From: an uncultured Prolixibacteraceae bacterium
GTDB taxonomy: Bacteria; Bacteroidota; Bacteroidia; Bacteroidales; Prolixibacteraceae
DNA length: 64,000 nt
Assembly (NCBI GenBank): GCA_937915865.1
Contig: CALGIG010000110.1
Location: forward strand, 4,873-68,872
Reading direction: 5' to 3'
Part shown: positions 54,264 through 63,239 of the stretch, piece after piece
How positions within the stretch are numbered: the stretch's first letter is position 1
How the letters are laid out: each line of letters opens with the position of its first letter
Position numbers and translations under genes: made by a program
Notes under the pieces: generated by a model
What the model was told of the DNA's origin: nothing
Databases searched by the model: none
Seen by the model: only the letters and a program-made list of their open reading frames with translations

Positions 54264-54794
54264 ATGCTCGATAGCCTGATTACCTCCAAAACAAGAATTA
54301 AAATACTGCTAAAATTCTTTCTAAACAGTAAGAATAAGGGCTACCTGAGGAACCTTGAATCTGAATTCGATGAATCATCGAACTCAATCCGTATTGAACT
54401 CAACAAACTTGAAAAGGCAGGTTTGTTAAAATCTTCATCAGAAGGGAACAAAAAAATATTTTCTGCCAATACCGACCATCCGCTTTTTTCCGACATTCAC
54501 AATATTCTTAAAAAATTTATTGGTATCGACCAGATCATTGAACATGTCATTAAACAAATCGGCGATTTAAAAGCAGCTTACCTAACCGGAAGCTTTGCAC
54601 TTGGGAAAGATTCCAAAACAATTGACCTGGCCCTGATTGGAAACAAGCTCGATTTTAATTATATACAGGAACTTGTATCAAAAGCAGAGAATTATATCCA
54701 CAGAACAATTACCTTTGTCATCCTTGAAGAGGAAGATTTGATCAAAACTTATGAAAGCAAGGGAATTTTATTGATCTGGAATGCAGAACAATAA
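54264..54794 (+). CDS. Winged-helix / nucleotidyltransferase-like regulator of the exopolysaccharide locus
   Basis: A 176-aa protein with an N-terminal ArsR-like winged helix (about 1-80: SKTRIKILLKFFLNSKNKG, SSNSIRIELNKLEKAGLL) and a nucleotidyltransferase-like domain (about 95-170: YLTGSFALGKDSKTIDLALI). In active MNT-type enzymes this motif ends D-x-D; here it is D-L-A, so catalysis is probably lost and the domain may sense a nucleotide. Its location directly before wza/wzc fits a pathway-specific regulator. Similar genes precede polysaccharide loci in related bacteria. Confidence 0.78.
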   Translation: MLDSLITSKTRIKILLKFFLNSKNKGYLRNLESEFDESSNSIRIELNKLEKAGLLKSSSEGNKKIFSANTDHPLFSDIHNILKKFIGIDQIIEHVIKQIGDLKAAYLTGSFALGKDSKTIDLALIGNKLDFNYIQELVSKAENYIHRTITFVILEEEDLIKTYESKGILLIWNAEQ

Positions 54795-54829
54795 AAATAC
54801 ATTGAAAACAACAACACATTATATTATGA

Positions 54830-54911
54830 AATAGCCTTCAAGCCTAAGGCGAGACAAACTGAAAATGAATTGGAGCGAAGCGGAAATCCGCGAAGCGAAT
54901 AAATGGCTATT
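54830..54911 (+). other. Structured intergenic leader before wza
   Basis: AATAGCC at 54830 pairs with GGCTATT at 54905, enclosing GCGAAGCGGAAATCCGCGAAGC with a GCGGAAATCCGC hairpin. It may be an RNA element or degenerate repeat between the regulator and wza. Confidence 0.4.
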
Positions 54912-54987
54912 CCATTTCGTTGTGACATTAAAAGAGAAAAAAATGCTAATACGCAGATTATAAGACAATAAACAAAAATATATACAC

Positions 54988-55776
54988 ATGAATAAATTTA
55001 TTAATTTACTATTCATCGCATTGGTTACTCTGCTGTTCTCTTGCCGTAGCAGTAAGGAGCTGATTTATATGACTGATATTACCAACGACGAAACCATCAG
55101 CCGTTTACCTGTGCACGAGATAGAACATGTTGTTAAAACTGGCGATATTTTATATGTAAGCATCAAATCCATTAACCCAGATGTTAACCAGATTTTCAAT
55201 CCTGAATCCAATATGGAAGTCAACTCAGGTTATGGCTATCAAAAATATACAACTCCAGGTGGCGCTTATTTGTATGGTTACGAAGTGGATGCCGATGGAT
55301 ACATTAAATTACCCAACCTTGGTAAAGTTAAAGTAGGCGGAATCCCTCAATCGCAGCTTAGCGCAGCAGTTCAGAAAAAAGCTGACGAGTTTTTGAACGA
55401 TGCCATTGTTAATGTTAAACTTTTGAACTATAAAATAACAGTAATGGGAGAAGTTAAAGTTCCCGGAGTTTATTACAATTACAACAACACCATTACTGTA
55501 CTGGAAGCCCTTGCTATGGCCAATGGAAACACCGATTATGCCAGCATCAAAAATGTAATGGTCATCCGGCCTTTCCCCGATGGGAATAAAACATTTTTAC
55601 TGAATCTGTCTTCAAAAGACGTTTACCAGTCAGAAGCATTTTATTTACAGCCCAATGACTATGTCGTAGTTCGACCCGACCGTTACAAAAACTTTCAGTT
55701 AAACAGCCAGGCATATTCCCTGTTTTTTTCATCGTTATCCATGCTGTTGGCAGTCCTGGGTTTTGTTCTGAAATAA
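54988..55776 (+). CDS. Polysaccharide export outer-membrane lipoprotein (Wza-like)
   Basis: Outer-membrane export channel component, 262 aa. Lipobox ends at LFSC (Cys19). The Poly_export domain (about 45-130: HVVKTGDILYVSIKSINP, DADGYIKLPNLGKVKVGG) is followed by an SLBB domain (about 140-210: ITVMGEVKVPGVYYNYNNT, ITVLEALAMANGNTDYA) and a C-terminal hydrophobic helix (LFFSSLSMLLAVLGFVL) near the end. Adjacent to its inner-membrane partner Wzc. Length is shorter than E. coli Wza, as usual in this phylum. Confidence 0.94.
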   Translation: MNKFINLLFIALVTLLFSCRSSKELIYMTDITNDETISRLPVHEIEHVVKTGDILYVSIKSINPDVNQIFNPESNMEVNSGYGYQKYTTPGGAYLYGYEVDADGYIKLPNLGKVKVGGIPQSQLSAAVQKKADEFLNDAIVNVKLLNYKITVMGEVKVPGVYYNYNNTITVLEALAMANGNTDYASIKNVMVIRPFPDGNKTFLLNLSSKDVYQSEAFYLQPNDYVVVRPDRYKNFQLNSQAYSLFFSSLSMLLAVLGFVLK

Positions 55777-55851
55777 CAGTAATTATTTAAAAAACATTAA
55801 ACACAAAAACTTGTTTTATTAAAATTCAGATAAAAATTCACTCCAAATACT

Positions 55852-58275
55852 ATGAGTACAGAAAAGATGAACAACAGCAACTTAAATCTCACCAATGCAG
55901 TTCAGGAAGAAGAAATCGACATCAAAAAGATCATATATGTTGTAACCAGGCAATGGTATTGGTTTCTTCTGTTTGGCCTTATCGGATTTGGGGGCGCTTT
56001 TTTATTCAACAAAATTACCAAGCAGGAATATTCGGTAAATGCCTCGCTGTTAGTTCCTGAAAAAACAAATGGGTTAGATATGCAGGAGCTATTTAGTGGT
56101 GCATTGGATCAAAACAAAAACAACATCTATAATCAGATAGAAATACTTAAATCGTATTACCTCATTAACCAGACACTTCAAAACCTGAAATGGAGAACTT
56201 CCTGGTATGAAAAAGACTTCTGGATATGGAGAGAAATATACAGAAATGAGCCCTACGATGTTCAGGAAGGATCAGCTTTCATGAATGTTGAAGGTATAAA
56301 AATTTATATAACACCTAACTCTGAAAATACTTATTCAATTAAGGTTGACGGAGAAAGTAAAGTTGGAAATGTTAGTCGGACAGTTTCTTTTGAAGGTCAT
56401 GGCACTTTCGGACAACCCTTCATCAATTCGTACTTCAATTTTACTCTATTAAAAAAAGTAAATACTTTAGAAACACCCTCTGGCGATTATTATTTCACTT
56501 TCAACAATTTAAACAATTCGACCCAGCAATATCAATTACGATTAAATGCTTCATTAAAAGATAAAAACAGCGACATTATCCTGTGTTCCATCCAAGGAGA
56601 GGACCCGGTAAAGGAAGCAGAATTCCTGAACCAGTTGATCCAGGAATACAGTACCAATAAAATGAACCTTCAAAACGAGTCGCAACGTCGTTCTCTTGAA
56701 TTTATCAACAGCCAATTGAATGGGATTTCCGACTCTTTAAATACAGCCAGTACAAAGTTTACTGACTTCAGGTCAACCAATAAAGTTATCGATTTGGGAG
56801 AAGAAGGTAAGCTGGTTATGGATAACCTCAAGGATATTGAAACAGAGCAAGCGCAAAGTAAAATGCAGCTCGATTACTTTAAAAACCTATACGATTACCT
56901 AAGAAATGCAACTGATTATAAAAAACTGGTTTCGCCATCTGTAGTCGGTATTCAGGATGCCTCTCTTAACTCTTTGGTATTGAAGTTAGCCGAATTATAC
57001 AACCAACGTCAGGTATTGGCGTACAGCGCTAAAGAAAATAATCCAACTTTGATTCTCCTCGATAAACAACTGTCGCAAATACGAAGTAGTTTAATGGAGA
57101 ATCTGCGAAACCTGATTGATAATGCCACTGTTAATATGAATTTAATCAAAGAAAGACATGGAAAAATAAGCTTTCAGCTAAATAAATTACCTGAAAAAGA
57201 ACAAAAAATGATTAGTATCCAACGTCAGTATGATTTGACCAACCAAATATATACTTTCCTATTGCAGAAACGTGCCGAAACCAATATTGCCTTGGCCTCA
57301 AGTACTTCCGATGTGCAGGTTATTGATATTGCCAGACCTGAAACGGCATCACAAATCGGAATTTCGAACAAGATGAAACTTGTAATCGGTTTCTTTATTG
57401 GCTTATTCCTGCCTTTAGGCTTAATTCTTATCAAAAACTTTTTCGACGACAGGGTACATACGCAGGAAGATGTTGAAAATAATACTCAGTTGCCAATTCT
57501 TGGGAACATTATACACAGTACTGCAAAAAGCGACATCGCCGTATTTGAGTCGCCAAAATCAAATACAGCCGAATCGTTCAGGGGTTTCCGAACCAACCTT
57601 CAGTTTATGCTGACCCGAGACACAGGTAATGTTATCTCCATCCACTCAACAACACCGGGCGAGGGAAAATCGTTTATTTCTACCAACCTGGCTTCTATTC
57701 TCGCCATGAACGATAAAAAGGTTGTTTTGATTGGCGCCGACCTTCGTAAACCAAGGCTTCATAAAATATTTAACCTGGAAAATGAAAAGGGTCTTTGTAC
57801 ATACCTTATTGGTTACGATACCATCGACCAGGTTTTAAACAGCACACAAATCAATAATTTGTCGGTTATCACATCAGGACCAATTCCCCCAAATCCGGCA
57901 GAATTATTGGGGCATCCTCAAATGAAAATTCTGCTTGAAGAACTTCGTCACCGGTTCGATTATATTATTGTAGATAATGCACCTATCGGGTTAGTTACTG
58001 ATGGTTTGATTATGGGACAGCAATCCGACCTAAACGTATTCCTTTTAAGATATGGCGTCTCCCATAAAAGTCAGATTAAGGTAATCAACGAAATTGCAGC
58101 CAAACAGCCCATCGATCATTGCGCTATAGTGGTTAACGACATTAGTACCAAATCATTCGGTTATACCTATTATAAGTATTACCACTACGAATATTATCAA
58201 AACACCTATTATTCGTATTCCGAAGAAGATGGAAAGAAAAAGCGCCATAAACGGAAGAAATCAGCAACTGCCTGA
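55852..58275 (+). CDS. Polysaccharide co-polymerase / BY-kinase (Wzc-like)
   Basis: An inner-membrane tyrosine autokinase of 807 aa that controls chain length and export. N-terminal Wzz domain starts at about residue 25, TM1 about 40-58 (WFLLFGLIGFGGAFLF); a coiled coil (about 280-470) precedes TM2 (about 508-528). The cytoplasmic BY-kinase has Walker A TPGEGKS (Glu604-Ser607), Walker A' VVLIGADLRKPR and Walker B YIIVDNAP. The C-terminus is a tyrosine cluster (YTYYKYYHYEYY and more) for autophosphorylation. All features of an active system are intact. Confidence 0.95.
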   Translation: MSTEKMNNSNLNLTNAVQEEEIDIKKIIYVVTRQWYWFLLFGLIGFGGAFLFNKITKQEYSVNASLLVPEKTNGLDMQELFSGALDQNKNNIYNQIEILKSYYLINQTLQNLKWRTSWYEKDFWIWREIYRNEPYDVQEGSAFMNVEGIKIYITPNSENTYSIKVDGESKVGNVSRTVSFEGHGTFGQPFINSYFNFTLLKKVNTLETPSGDYYFTFNNLNNSTQQYQLRLNASLKDKNSDIILCSIQGEDPVKEAEFLNQLIQEYSTNKMNLQNESQRRSLEFINSQLNGISDSLNTASTKFTDFRSTNKVIDLGEEGKLVMDNLKDIETEQAQSKMQLDYFKNLYDYLRNATDYKKLVSPSVVGIQDASLNSLVLKLAELYNQRQVLAYSAKENNPTLILLDKQLSQIRSSLMENLRNLIDNATVNMNLIKERHGKISFQLNKLPEKEQKMISIQRQYDLTNQIYTFLLQKRAETNIALASSTSDVQVIDIARPETASQIGISNKMKLVIGFFIGLFLPLGLILIKNFFDDRVHTQEDVENNTQLPILGNIIHSTAKSDIAVFESPKSNTAESFRGFRTNLQFMLTRDTGNVISIHSTTPGEGKSFISTNLASILAMNDKKVVLIGADLRKPRLHKIFNLENEKGLCTYLIGYDTIDQVLNSTQINNLSVITSGPIPPNPAELLGHPQMKILLEELRHRFDYIIVDNAPIGLVTDGLIMGQQSDLNVFLLRYGVSHKSQIKVINEIAAKQPIDHCAIVVNDISTKSFGYTYYKYYHYEYYQNTYYSYSEEDGKKKRHKRKKSATA

Positions 58276-58359
58276 CCGACAGGAAACCATTAATAAGTAA
58301 AAGAATTAAAATCTACCACAATAAAATTTAATTGTTGAAATAATTTTCAGGCCAAAAAC

Positions 58360-58743
58360 ATGATTATCGCCATTGACTTCGACGGAACCATTGTTGAACA
58401 CCGATACCCTGAAATAGGGAAAATCAGACCCTTTGCATTTGAGACCATCAAAGCTTTACAATCAAAAAAACACCAGGTCATTTTATGGAGCCACAGGGCT
58501 GGCAGATTACTTGATGAAGCAGTTGAGTTTTGCCGCCAAAATGGTGTTGAATTTTATGCAGTCAATAAAAACTACCCCGAAGAAAAATGGGATGCCAACG
58601 ATAGCCGCAAAATACTGGCCGACATTTACATCGACGATCGTAACCTTGGCGGTTTACCTTCCTGGGGCGAAATCTATCAGTTGATTTGTCCCGAAGAAGA
58701 CTTAGCTCCCGACAAAACAAAGAAAAGCTGGTGGAAAAAATAG
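58360..58743 (+). CDS. Small HAD-superfamily hydrolase (BT0820-type)
   Basis: A 127-aa HAD phosphatase without a cap. Motif I DFDGTIVE holds the nucleophile Asp; motif II ILWSHRAGRLLDEA; a conserved DIYIDDRNLGG near residue 90-105 gives the acidic motif IV. Such compact HADs are frequent in capsule loci and may hydrolyse a sugar phosphate. The C-terminus is basic (KTKKSWWKK). Confidence 0.88.
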   Translation: MIIAIDFDGTIVEHRYPEIGKIRPFAFETIKALQSKKHQVILWSHRAGRLLDEAVEFCRQNGVEFYAVNKNYPEEKWDANDSRKILADIYIDDRNLGGLPSWGEIYQLICPEEDLAPDKTKKSWWKK

Positions 58744-58811
58744 AAGACAGTCGCAGTTGTCAGTCGCAGTATTCAAGTGAAACAACGATTTAACCATTGA
58801 CCATTCACTAT

Positions 58812-59008
58812 TCAATGTCGTTTTGATAAGGCTGAAAGCCTCTGATCTGATGTACAGGGCAAAAGCCCTGTGGGTCTACTATCGAAGCCCTGAAAGAGCG
58901 AAATATAGCGCCCTTTCAGGGCTTCGGATGGCGGTTCTCCAACAACACAGGGCTCACACCCTGTGTTAACAGATCAAGCCCCTTCAGGGCTAAACCAAAC
59001 GACATTGA
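58812..59008. mobile_element. MITE-like element 1, 197 bp, with distinct core
   Basis: Terminal inverted repeats TCAATGTCGTTT (58812-58823) and AAACGACATTGA (58997-59008) are perfect. Inside are AGGGCAAAAGCCCT, AAGCCCTGAAAGaGCG/CGCcCTTTCAGGGCTT, ACACAGGGCT/ACCCTGTGT hairpins and the outer GATCTG/CAGATC. It shares ends, but not core, with elements 2-4. It lies in the 302-base gap after the HAD gene. Confidence 0.7.
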
Positions 59009-59023
59009 TTTAGGATTAAAACA

Positions 59024-59031
59024 TACATTTG
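59024..59031 (+). promoter_or_regulatory. Candidate -7 box for the broken toxin-antitoxin pair
   Basis: TACATTTG, 14 bases upstream of ATG 59046. TTG at 59005-59007, inside the right end of MITE-like element 1, is about 16 bases upstream, slightly close for a -33. Confidence 0.4.
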
Positions 59032-59045
59032 CAAAAACTAATTAT

Positions 59046-59290
59046 ATGGAAACAATCATCAGAATAAAAAAGAATAAACCTGCCTTTAAAGCGCTAATTC
59101 TTTTGGCCAAAGAACTGGAAAAATCTGATTATACATCCATCTCAATTAGTGAGGTTACATTAAGAAAAAAAAGATGTTTGATCTGATTGAACCTCAAAAT
59201 CCGAATGACAATGTTCTTGACCTTCTCAATCAATTCGAGGATTTCCCAACATTAGACGAGTTAAGAAAACAAGCATGGCCAAAAGTCTGA
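59046..59290 (+). pseudogene. Antitoxin gene with frameshift in an A-run
   Basis: The first frame (59046-59186) encodes METIIRIKKNKPAFKALILL and continues to SISISEVTLRKK, then stops. From 59174 a second frame encodes MFDLIEPQNPNDNVLDLLN and on to LRKQAWPKV, ending at 59290. One extra A in the eight-A run at 59165-59172 would fuse them into one about 81-residue antitoxin. It lies directly before, and overlaps, a PIN gene (ATG 59275). This is a decayed or slippage-dependent VapB-like antitoxin. Confidence 0.65.
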
Positions 59291-59658
59291 TATTGATCGA
59301 CAGTTGTGTATTAATAAAAGCACTCCGAAAAGATGCTTTGGTCAACAAACTTCTGGAAAAAATAAGAGGTTATACAGCCTATTCGGTCATCACTCAACTC
59401 GAATTGTTGATTGGGGCAAATACCCCGACTAAAAAAGAAATTTTAAACTAAATTTTTAAGTCATATTACGGAATCCCGTTAAATGCTGACATTTCGATCA
59501 AAGCCGTTCAAATCATGCAAACTTATGTCCCGGGACAAAAAGTAATCTCAGTTCCGGATTGCCTGATTGCAGCTACATCAATAATTTCAGGATATCCATT
59601 ATTGACATACAATAAAAAAGATTTTGAATTTATTGAAGGAATCTCTTTCTATCAATAA
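59275..59658 (+). pseudogene. PIN-domain toxin (VapC-like) with in-frame stop
   Basis: Frame from ATG 59275 codes for SLILIDSCVLIKALRKDA and AYSVITQLELLIGANTPTKK, then meets TAA at 59449-59451. The same frame continues to TAA at 59656 with IFKSYYGIPLNADISIKAVQ, VPDCLIAATSIISGYPLLTY and NKKDFEFIEGISFY. PIN active-site acids are present (D in LIDSC, E in QLELL, D in VPDC and KKDFE), so only the nonsense codon inactivates it. Full length would be 127 aa, normal for VapC. Confidence 0.8.
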
Positions 59659-59795
59659 AACTAAGCTTGCAATAGATAGAAAAGCGCAAGGCTGAGCAGC
59701 AACATTAAAGTCACAATTGCCAGTAGCCAGCAGTCAGCAAACCAACAATTTAACCATTAGGCAATTTGACAATTTAACCATTGACCATTAACTAT

Positions 59796-59919
59796 TCAAT
59801 GTCGTTTAGCTAAGAAACCCGATCCATTGAACCCGTCACTATGAAGAATAAAGCAGTCTGTTCGCGAATAGATTACTTCGCTTTGGCTCGTAATGACGTT
59901 CTAAACCAAACGATATTGA
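59796..59919. mobile_element. MITE-like element 2, 124 bp
   Basis: Ends TCAATGTCGTTT and AAACGATATTGA (one mismatch). Core is an inverted repeat: CCCGTCACTATGAAG ... CTTTGGCTCGTAATGACG. Same length and core as elements 3 and 4. The upstream flank repeats AACAATTTAACCATT-type words. The whole 59659-60097 gap contains this element, TATCTCTGTG-type repeats and no gene. Confidence 0.75.
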
Positions 59920-60097
59920 TTTACGATTATATCTCTGTGTAAATCTGTGTTCATTTAGATTTACGTTCTAATTAACAAATATTGTTTACAGTTCTTTGAT
60001 ATATTGTCTATATTGTTGATTTTCTCTGTGGTGAAACCCGGAACTTGTATCCCGAAACCCATAATAATTCAATTAAATCTCAAAATCCGAATTAACA

Positions 60098-61408
60098 ATG
60101 CCCTTGGCTAACGCTTTACTTGAAAAAATCTCAACTAATTCCGAAATCATAGGTATTATTGGGCTTGGTTATGTAGGACTTCCTTTGGCTGTAAGTTTTG
60201 CCGAGGCAGGAATCCAGGTTATTGGCTTTGATAAATCAGGAGAAAAGGTTAATAAAATTAATTCAGGAGAAAACTACATTAGAGATATACGGGATGCTGC
60301 ATTACGTGAAGTTGTAAATAAAATAAAACTTACTGCCACAACCGATTTCACCCGGATTAACGAATGCGATGCACTGTTAATTTGTGTTCCCACCCCACTT
60401 GATAAATTCCGGAAACCAGATATGAGTTATATTGAATCGGCTTGCTTGTCCATTGGACAAAACATGAAGGCAGGAACATTCATTTGTCTCGAAAGCACCA
60501 CTTATCCCACCACAACCGAAGATTTTATGCTTCCCATTATTGAAAAGGAAAGTGGATTAATGCAAGGCGTTGATTTTTGGCTGGCTTATTCGCCGGAAAG
60601 GGTTGATCCCGGGAATGAAACATTCCACACCAAAAATACTCCTAAAGTATTGGGAGCAATGACCCCGGAAGGACTTGAGATCGGTGAAAAAATCTATTCC
60701 AAAGCCATTGAGAAACTTCATTTGGTGAGTTCGCCAAAGGTAGCTGAAATGGTTAAAATACTGGAAAACACCTATCGTCTGGTGAATATCAGTTTAATCA
60801 ATGAGCTGGCCCTTTTAGCTGGGAAAATGGATATTAACATCTGGGAAGTGATCGAAGCCGCCAAGACCAAACCTTTCGGATTTCAGGCCTTTTATCCCGG
60901 ACCTGGCATTGGCGGACATTGTATTCCACTTGACCCGTTTTACCTGGAGCACATAGCTAAGAAATATGATTTTGAATTGAGCATGATCCATACGGCAGGG
61001 CACATCAACATGCGGATGCCTCATTACATGGCTGTTAAAATTGCCTCAGCGCTTAACAAACAAGGGAAAGCCATTAACGGTAGTAGGATTTTATTCCTAG
61101 GAGTAGCATATAAACCCAATATTGACGATGAAAGGGAATCACCGGCATTGGAGATTATCGATATTGTGGCTAAAAAAGGAGGATTGGTTTCTTATCACGA
61201 CCCATATATCCCAACAGTACATACAGGACGTAAGCTGAACCTGCAATCTGTTGAATTAACACCGGATGTACTCGGCAATTCCGACGTAGTGGTTCTAACA
61301 ACCAACCATGCTGCTTTTGATGTTGAATTTATACAGCAACACGCCAAACTGATTGTAGATATGCGGAATATGGTGAAAGATGCAGATAACCACGTTTATA
61401 AGTTATAA
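60098..61408 (+). CDS. UDP-N-acetyl-hexosamine 6-dehydrogenase (nucleotide sugar dehydrogenase)
   Basis: Oxidises UDP-GlcNAc or UDP-ManNAc to the corresponding uronic acid for surface polysaccharide. The 436-aa enzyme has the NAD-binding GLGYVGLPLAVSFAEAG near the N-terminus, the lysine and Asn block KILENTYRLVNISLINELAL, and catalytic Cys275 in GIGGHCIPLDPFYL. The C-terminal domain reads LFLGVAYKPNIDDERESPAL. Motifs place it with WbpA/WecC-type dehydrogenases. The substrate sugar (GlcNAc versus ManNAc) is not fixed by sequence. It stands alone in the locus, flanked by repeat elements. Confidence 0.93.
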   Translation: MPLANALLEKISTNSEIIGIIGLGYVGLPLAVSFAEAGIQVIGFDKSGEKVNKINSGENYIRDIRDAALREVVNKIKLTATTDFTRINECDALLICVPTPLDKFRKPDMSYIESACLSIGQNMKAGTFICLESTTYPTTTEDFMLPIIEKESGLMQGVDFWLAYSPERVDPGNETFHTKNTPKVLGAMTPEGLEIGEKIYSKAIEKLHLVSSPKVAEMVKILENTYRLVNISLINELALLAGKMDINIWEVIEAAKTKPFGFQAFYPGPGIGGHCIPLDPFYLEHIAKKYDFELSMIHTAGHINMRMPHYMAVKIASALNKQGKAINGSRILFLGVAYKPNIDDERESPALEIIDIVAKKGGLVSYHDPYIPTVHTGRKLNLQSVELTPDVLGNSDVVVLTTNHAAFDVEFIQQHAKLIVDMRNMVKDADNHVYKL

Positions 61409-61486
61409 GACTGGTTTATGCGTTGCTAAAACTTACAGGAACCAACAATTTAACCATTGACGATTTAGCTATTGACGATTTACTAT

Positions 61487-61610
61487 TCAATGGCGTTTCG
61501 CCAAAAAAACCGATTCATAGAACCCGTCACTGCGAAGAAAGAAGCGGTCTGTCCGCGAATAGATTACTTCGCTTTGGCTCGTAATGACGTTCTAAACCAA
61601 ACGATATTGA
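61487..61610. mobile_element. MITE-like element 3, 124 bp
   Basis: TCAATGGCGTTT and AAACGATATTGA at the ends; core CCCGTCACTGCGAAGAAAGA ... TTTGGCTCGTAATGACG. Same length as elements 2 and 4. The left flank has an ATTGACGATTTA-type tandem word. Followed by TATCTCTGTG/TTCTCTGTGGTGAAACC repeats up to about 61690. Confidence 0.75.
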
Positions 61611-61828
61611 TTTTCAATTATATCTCTGTGTTAATCTGGGTTCTCTGTGGTGAAACCTGTAACTCGCATCCCGGAACCCGAAACAGTTTCCTCCACTCCG
61701 AACATAAAAGACACAATTAACAGTCAGAATAGCCAGTAGCCATAAGCGATTAAACAAAAGCCCTAAAAATTGTCATCCAAAGCATTTCAATTTCACTAAC
61801 TTTATAAATAGCCAGAGAGCCAAAACGA

Positions 61829-62146
61829 ATGAACAATTCAAGGGAAATATTAAGGCAAAAACTGATCACACGAAATAGCTTTTGGTCGGTTAAAATACCC
61901 ACAGAAATACCTGATGATGTTTTAATTGAAAAAACCCTTATATATCTTGACCTCGACGACATTAATCAACTATTTAAACTATTCTCATCAAAGAAAATAA
62001 AACAAGTATGGCGCAACCGCATGGTAACCCAGGACGATTACTACCATACATTAAACAAATTACTGGCATGGATGTATTTTGACATCAAAAATCCCGACCG
62101 TTATATTAAAACAATTCTGACCAGACACATTAATCGCTTCGTATGA
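61829..62146 (+). CDS. Antitoxin-like protein paired with AbiEii
   Basis: A 105-aa protein, probably the antitoxin of the following nucleotidyltransferase toxin, with which it overlaps by four bases (ATGA). It resembles DUF6922-type small antitoxins rather than AbiEi: SFWSVKIPTEIPDDVLIEKT, LIYLDLDDINQLFKLFSSK, VWRNRMVTQDDYYHTLN. Soluble and mostly helical. Function is inferred from position and size. Confidence 0.7.
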   Translation: MNNSREILRQKLITRNSFWSVKIPTEIPDDVLIEKTLIYLDLDDINQLFKLFSSKKIKQVWRNRMVTQDDYYHTLNKLLAWMYFDIKNPDRYIKTILTRHINRFV

Positions 62147-62793
62147 TCGCCCTGGCGCCCCACACTAACGAACTTTTCGATAAGGTAGCAACTCTTGAAT
62201 GTATAAAACCTTACTTCCTGGTGGGAGGAACGGCCCTTGCCCTGCAATTGAATACCCGGCTAAGCGAAGACCTGGATTTTATGAACTGGAGATTGCAAAA
62301 AGTAGAAAAGCAGGAGGTTGATTGGGTGGCAATTGAAAAAGAGTTAAAAACAATTGGGATAATCGAAGCGTGTGATATCTGGGATTTTAATCATGTCGAA
62401 TTTGTTGTATCCGGGGTAAAAATATCGTTTTATAATTCGGATAAATATTCCCCGGTTACTGCTCCCATTTTCCTGAAAGATAACCTAAAACTTGCCGATG
62501 TTGAAGCTATTGGCGCTATGAAGATGGAAGTTTTACTCCGAAGAAGTAATTTTCGCGACTATTACGATATTTATTCCATACTTCAACAGGGAGTCAATTT
62601 AAGGAAACTGGTCGATAGCTCATTAGGCTATTCAGGACATGCTTTAACTACGAAAAACCTGCTGGCTATATTGACCGATGGAAGCCGTTTCCAAATTGAC
62701 AGCCGGTTTGAACAGTTAAATCCAAAATACAAGGTAACACCTGCTGAAATAGAAGCTTACCTGAAAACCGTTATTAAAGCACATTATAAATGA
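62143..62793 (+). CDS. AbiEii/AbiGii-family nucleotidyltransferase toxin
   Basis: A 216-aa pol-beta-fold nucleotidyltransferase of the AbiEii toxin type. Motif I reads FLVGGTALALQL, followed by RLSEDLDFM with the two catalytic acids in D-x-D. KMEVLLRRSNFRDYYDIYSI is the conserved lysine/DxxD block. In type IV AbiE systems the toxin causes phage-induced growth arrest. Here it is coupled to a DUF6922-like antitoxin. All motifs are intact. Confidence 0.9.
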   Translation: MIALAPHTNELFDKVATLECIKPYFLVGGTALALQLNTRLSEDLDFMNWRLQKVEKQEVDWVAIEKELKTIGIIEACDIWDFNHVEFVVSGVKISFYNSDKYSPVTAPIFLKDNLKLADVEAIGAMKMEVLLRRSNFRDYYDIYSILQQGVNLRKLVDSSLGYSGHALTTKNLLAILTDGSRFQIDSRFEQLNPKYKVTPAEIEAYLKTVIKAHYK

Positions 62794-62805
62794 GGTAATA
62801 AAAGA

Positions 62806-62930
62806 ACAGTTACCAGTAGCCAGCCGTCAGCAAAACAACAATTTAACAATTGACCATTTACAATTAACTTTCCGTGGTAATCTGGGTTCTCTGTGGTGAC
62901 AGCTAAAATCTCGTAGCCTGTAAGCTATAG
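62806..62930. repeat. Composite intergenic repeat without MITE core
   Basis: CAGTTACCAGTAGCCAGCCG, AACAACAATTTAACAATTGA and CGTGGTAATCTGGGTTCTCT are degenerate copies of words that flank the MITE-like elements at 59718-59796, 61440-61487 and 63734-63832. The MITE core itself is absent. No gene in this gap. Confidence 0.5.
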
Positions 62931-62991
62931 TTCTTCACCCCGAACTTAATATTTAGTACATCAAAAGCCTTCATTTTCAACAAATAAAAGA

Positions 62992-62999
62992 TAAATTTG
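62992..62999 (+). promoter_or_regulatory. Candidate -7 box for the Txe/YoeB module
   Basis: TAAATTTG, a TAnnTTTG match, 24 bases upstream of ATG 63024. Confidence 0.45.
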
Positions 63000-63023
63000 T
63001 ATCAAACAAAAAGAGATTAAGCC

Positions 63024-63239
63024 ATGATAACTGTAAAAATGACAAATACAGAATATGAAGCCTATCAACTTTATCTAAAAAGTATCGAAATCATGAAAAA
63101 GGCCAAGGCTAATTCTTCATTAGAGGAGTACCTTTCGTCACCGGAAAACATAAAAGAGATTGAAGCTGGGCTGGAAGACATTAAAAATGGACGAATAACC
63201 TACATCGATCCTGAAAATTTATGGGAAAATATAAAATAG
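63024..63239 (+). CDS. Antitoxin of a Txe/YoeB-type module
   Basis: A 71-aa acidic helical protein overlapping the toxin gene by 19 bases. MITVKMTNTEYEAYQLYLKS has the look of a ribbon/helix antitoxin start, and the C-terminus (YIDPENLWENIK) is the likely toxin-binding tail. I cannot name the antitoxin family with confidence. Confidence 0.72.
   Translation: MITVKMTNTEYEAYQLYLKSIEIMKKAKANSSLEEYLSSPENIKEIEAGLEDIKNGRITYIDPENLWENIK

Noticed and set aside
61472..61720. Open frame of 82 residues between the dehydrogenase and the AbiEii module
   Set aside because: It runs through MITE-like element 3 and flanking repeats; the translation only reflects the repeat.
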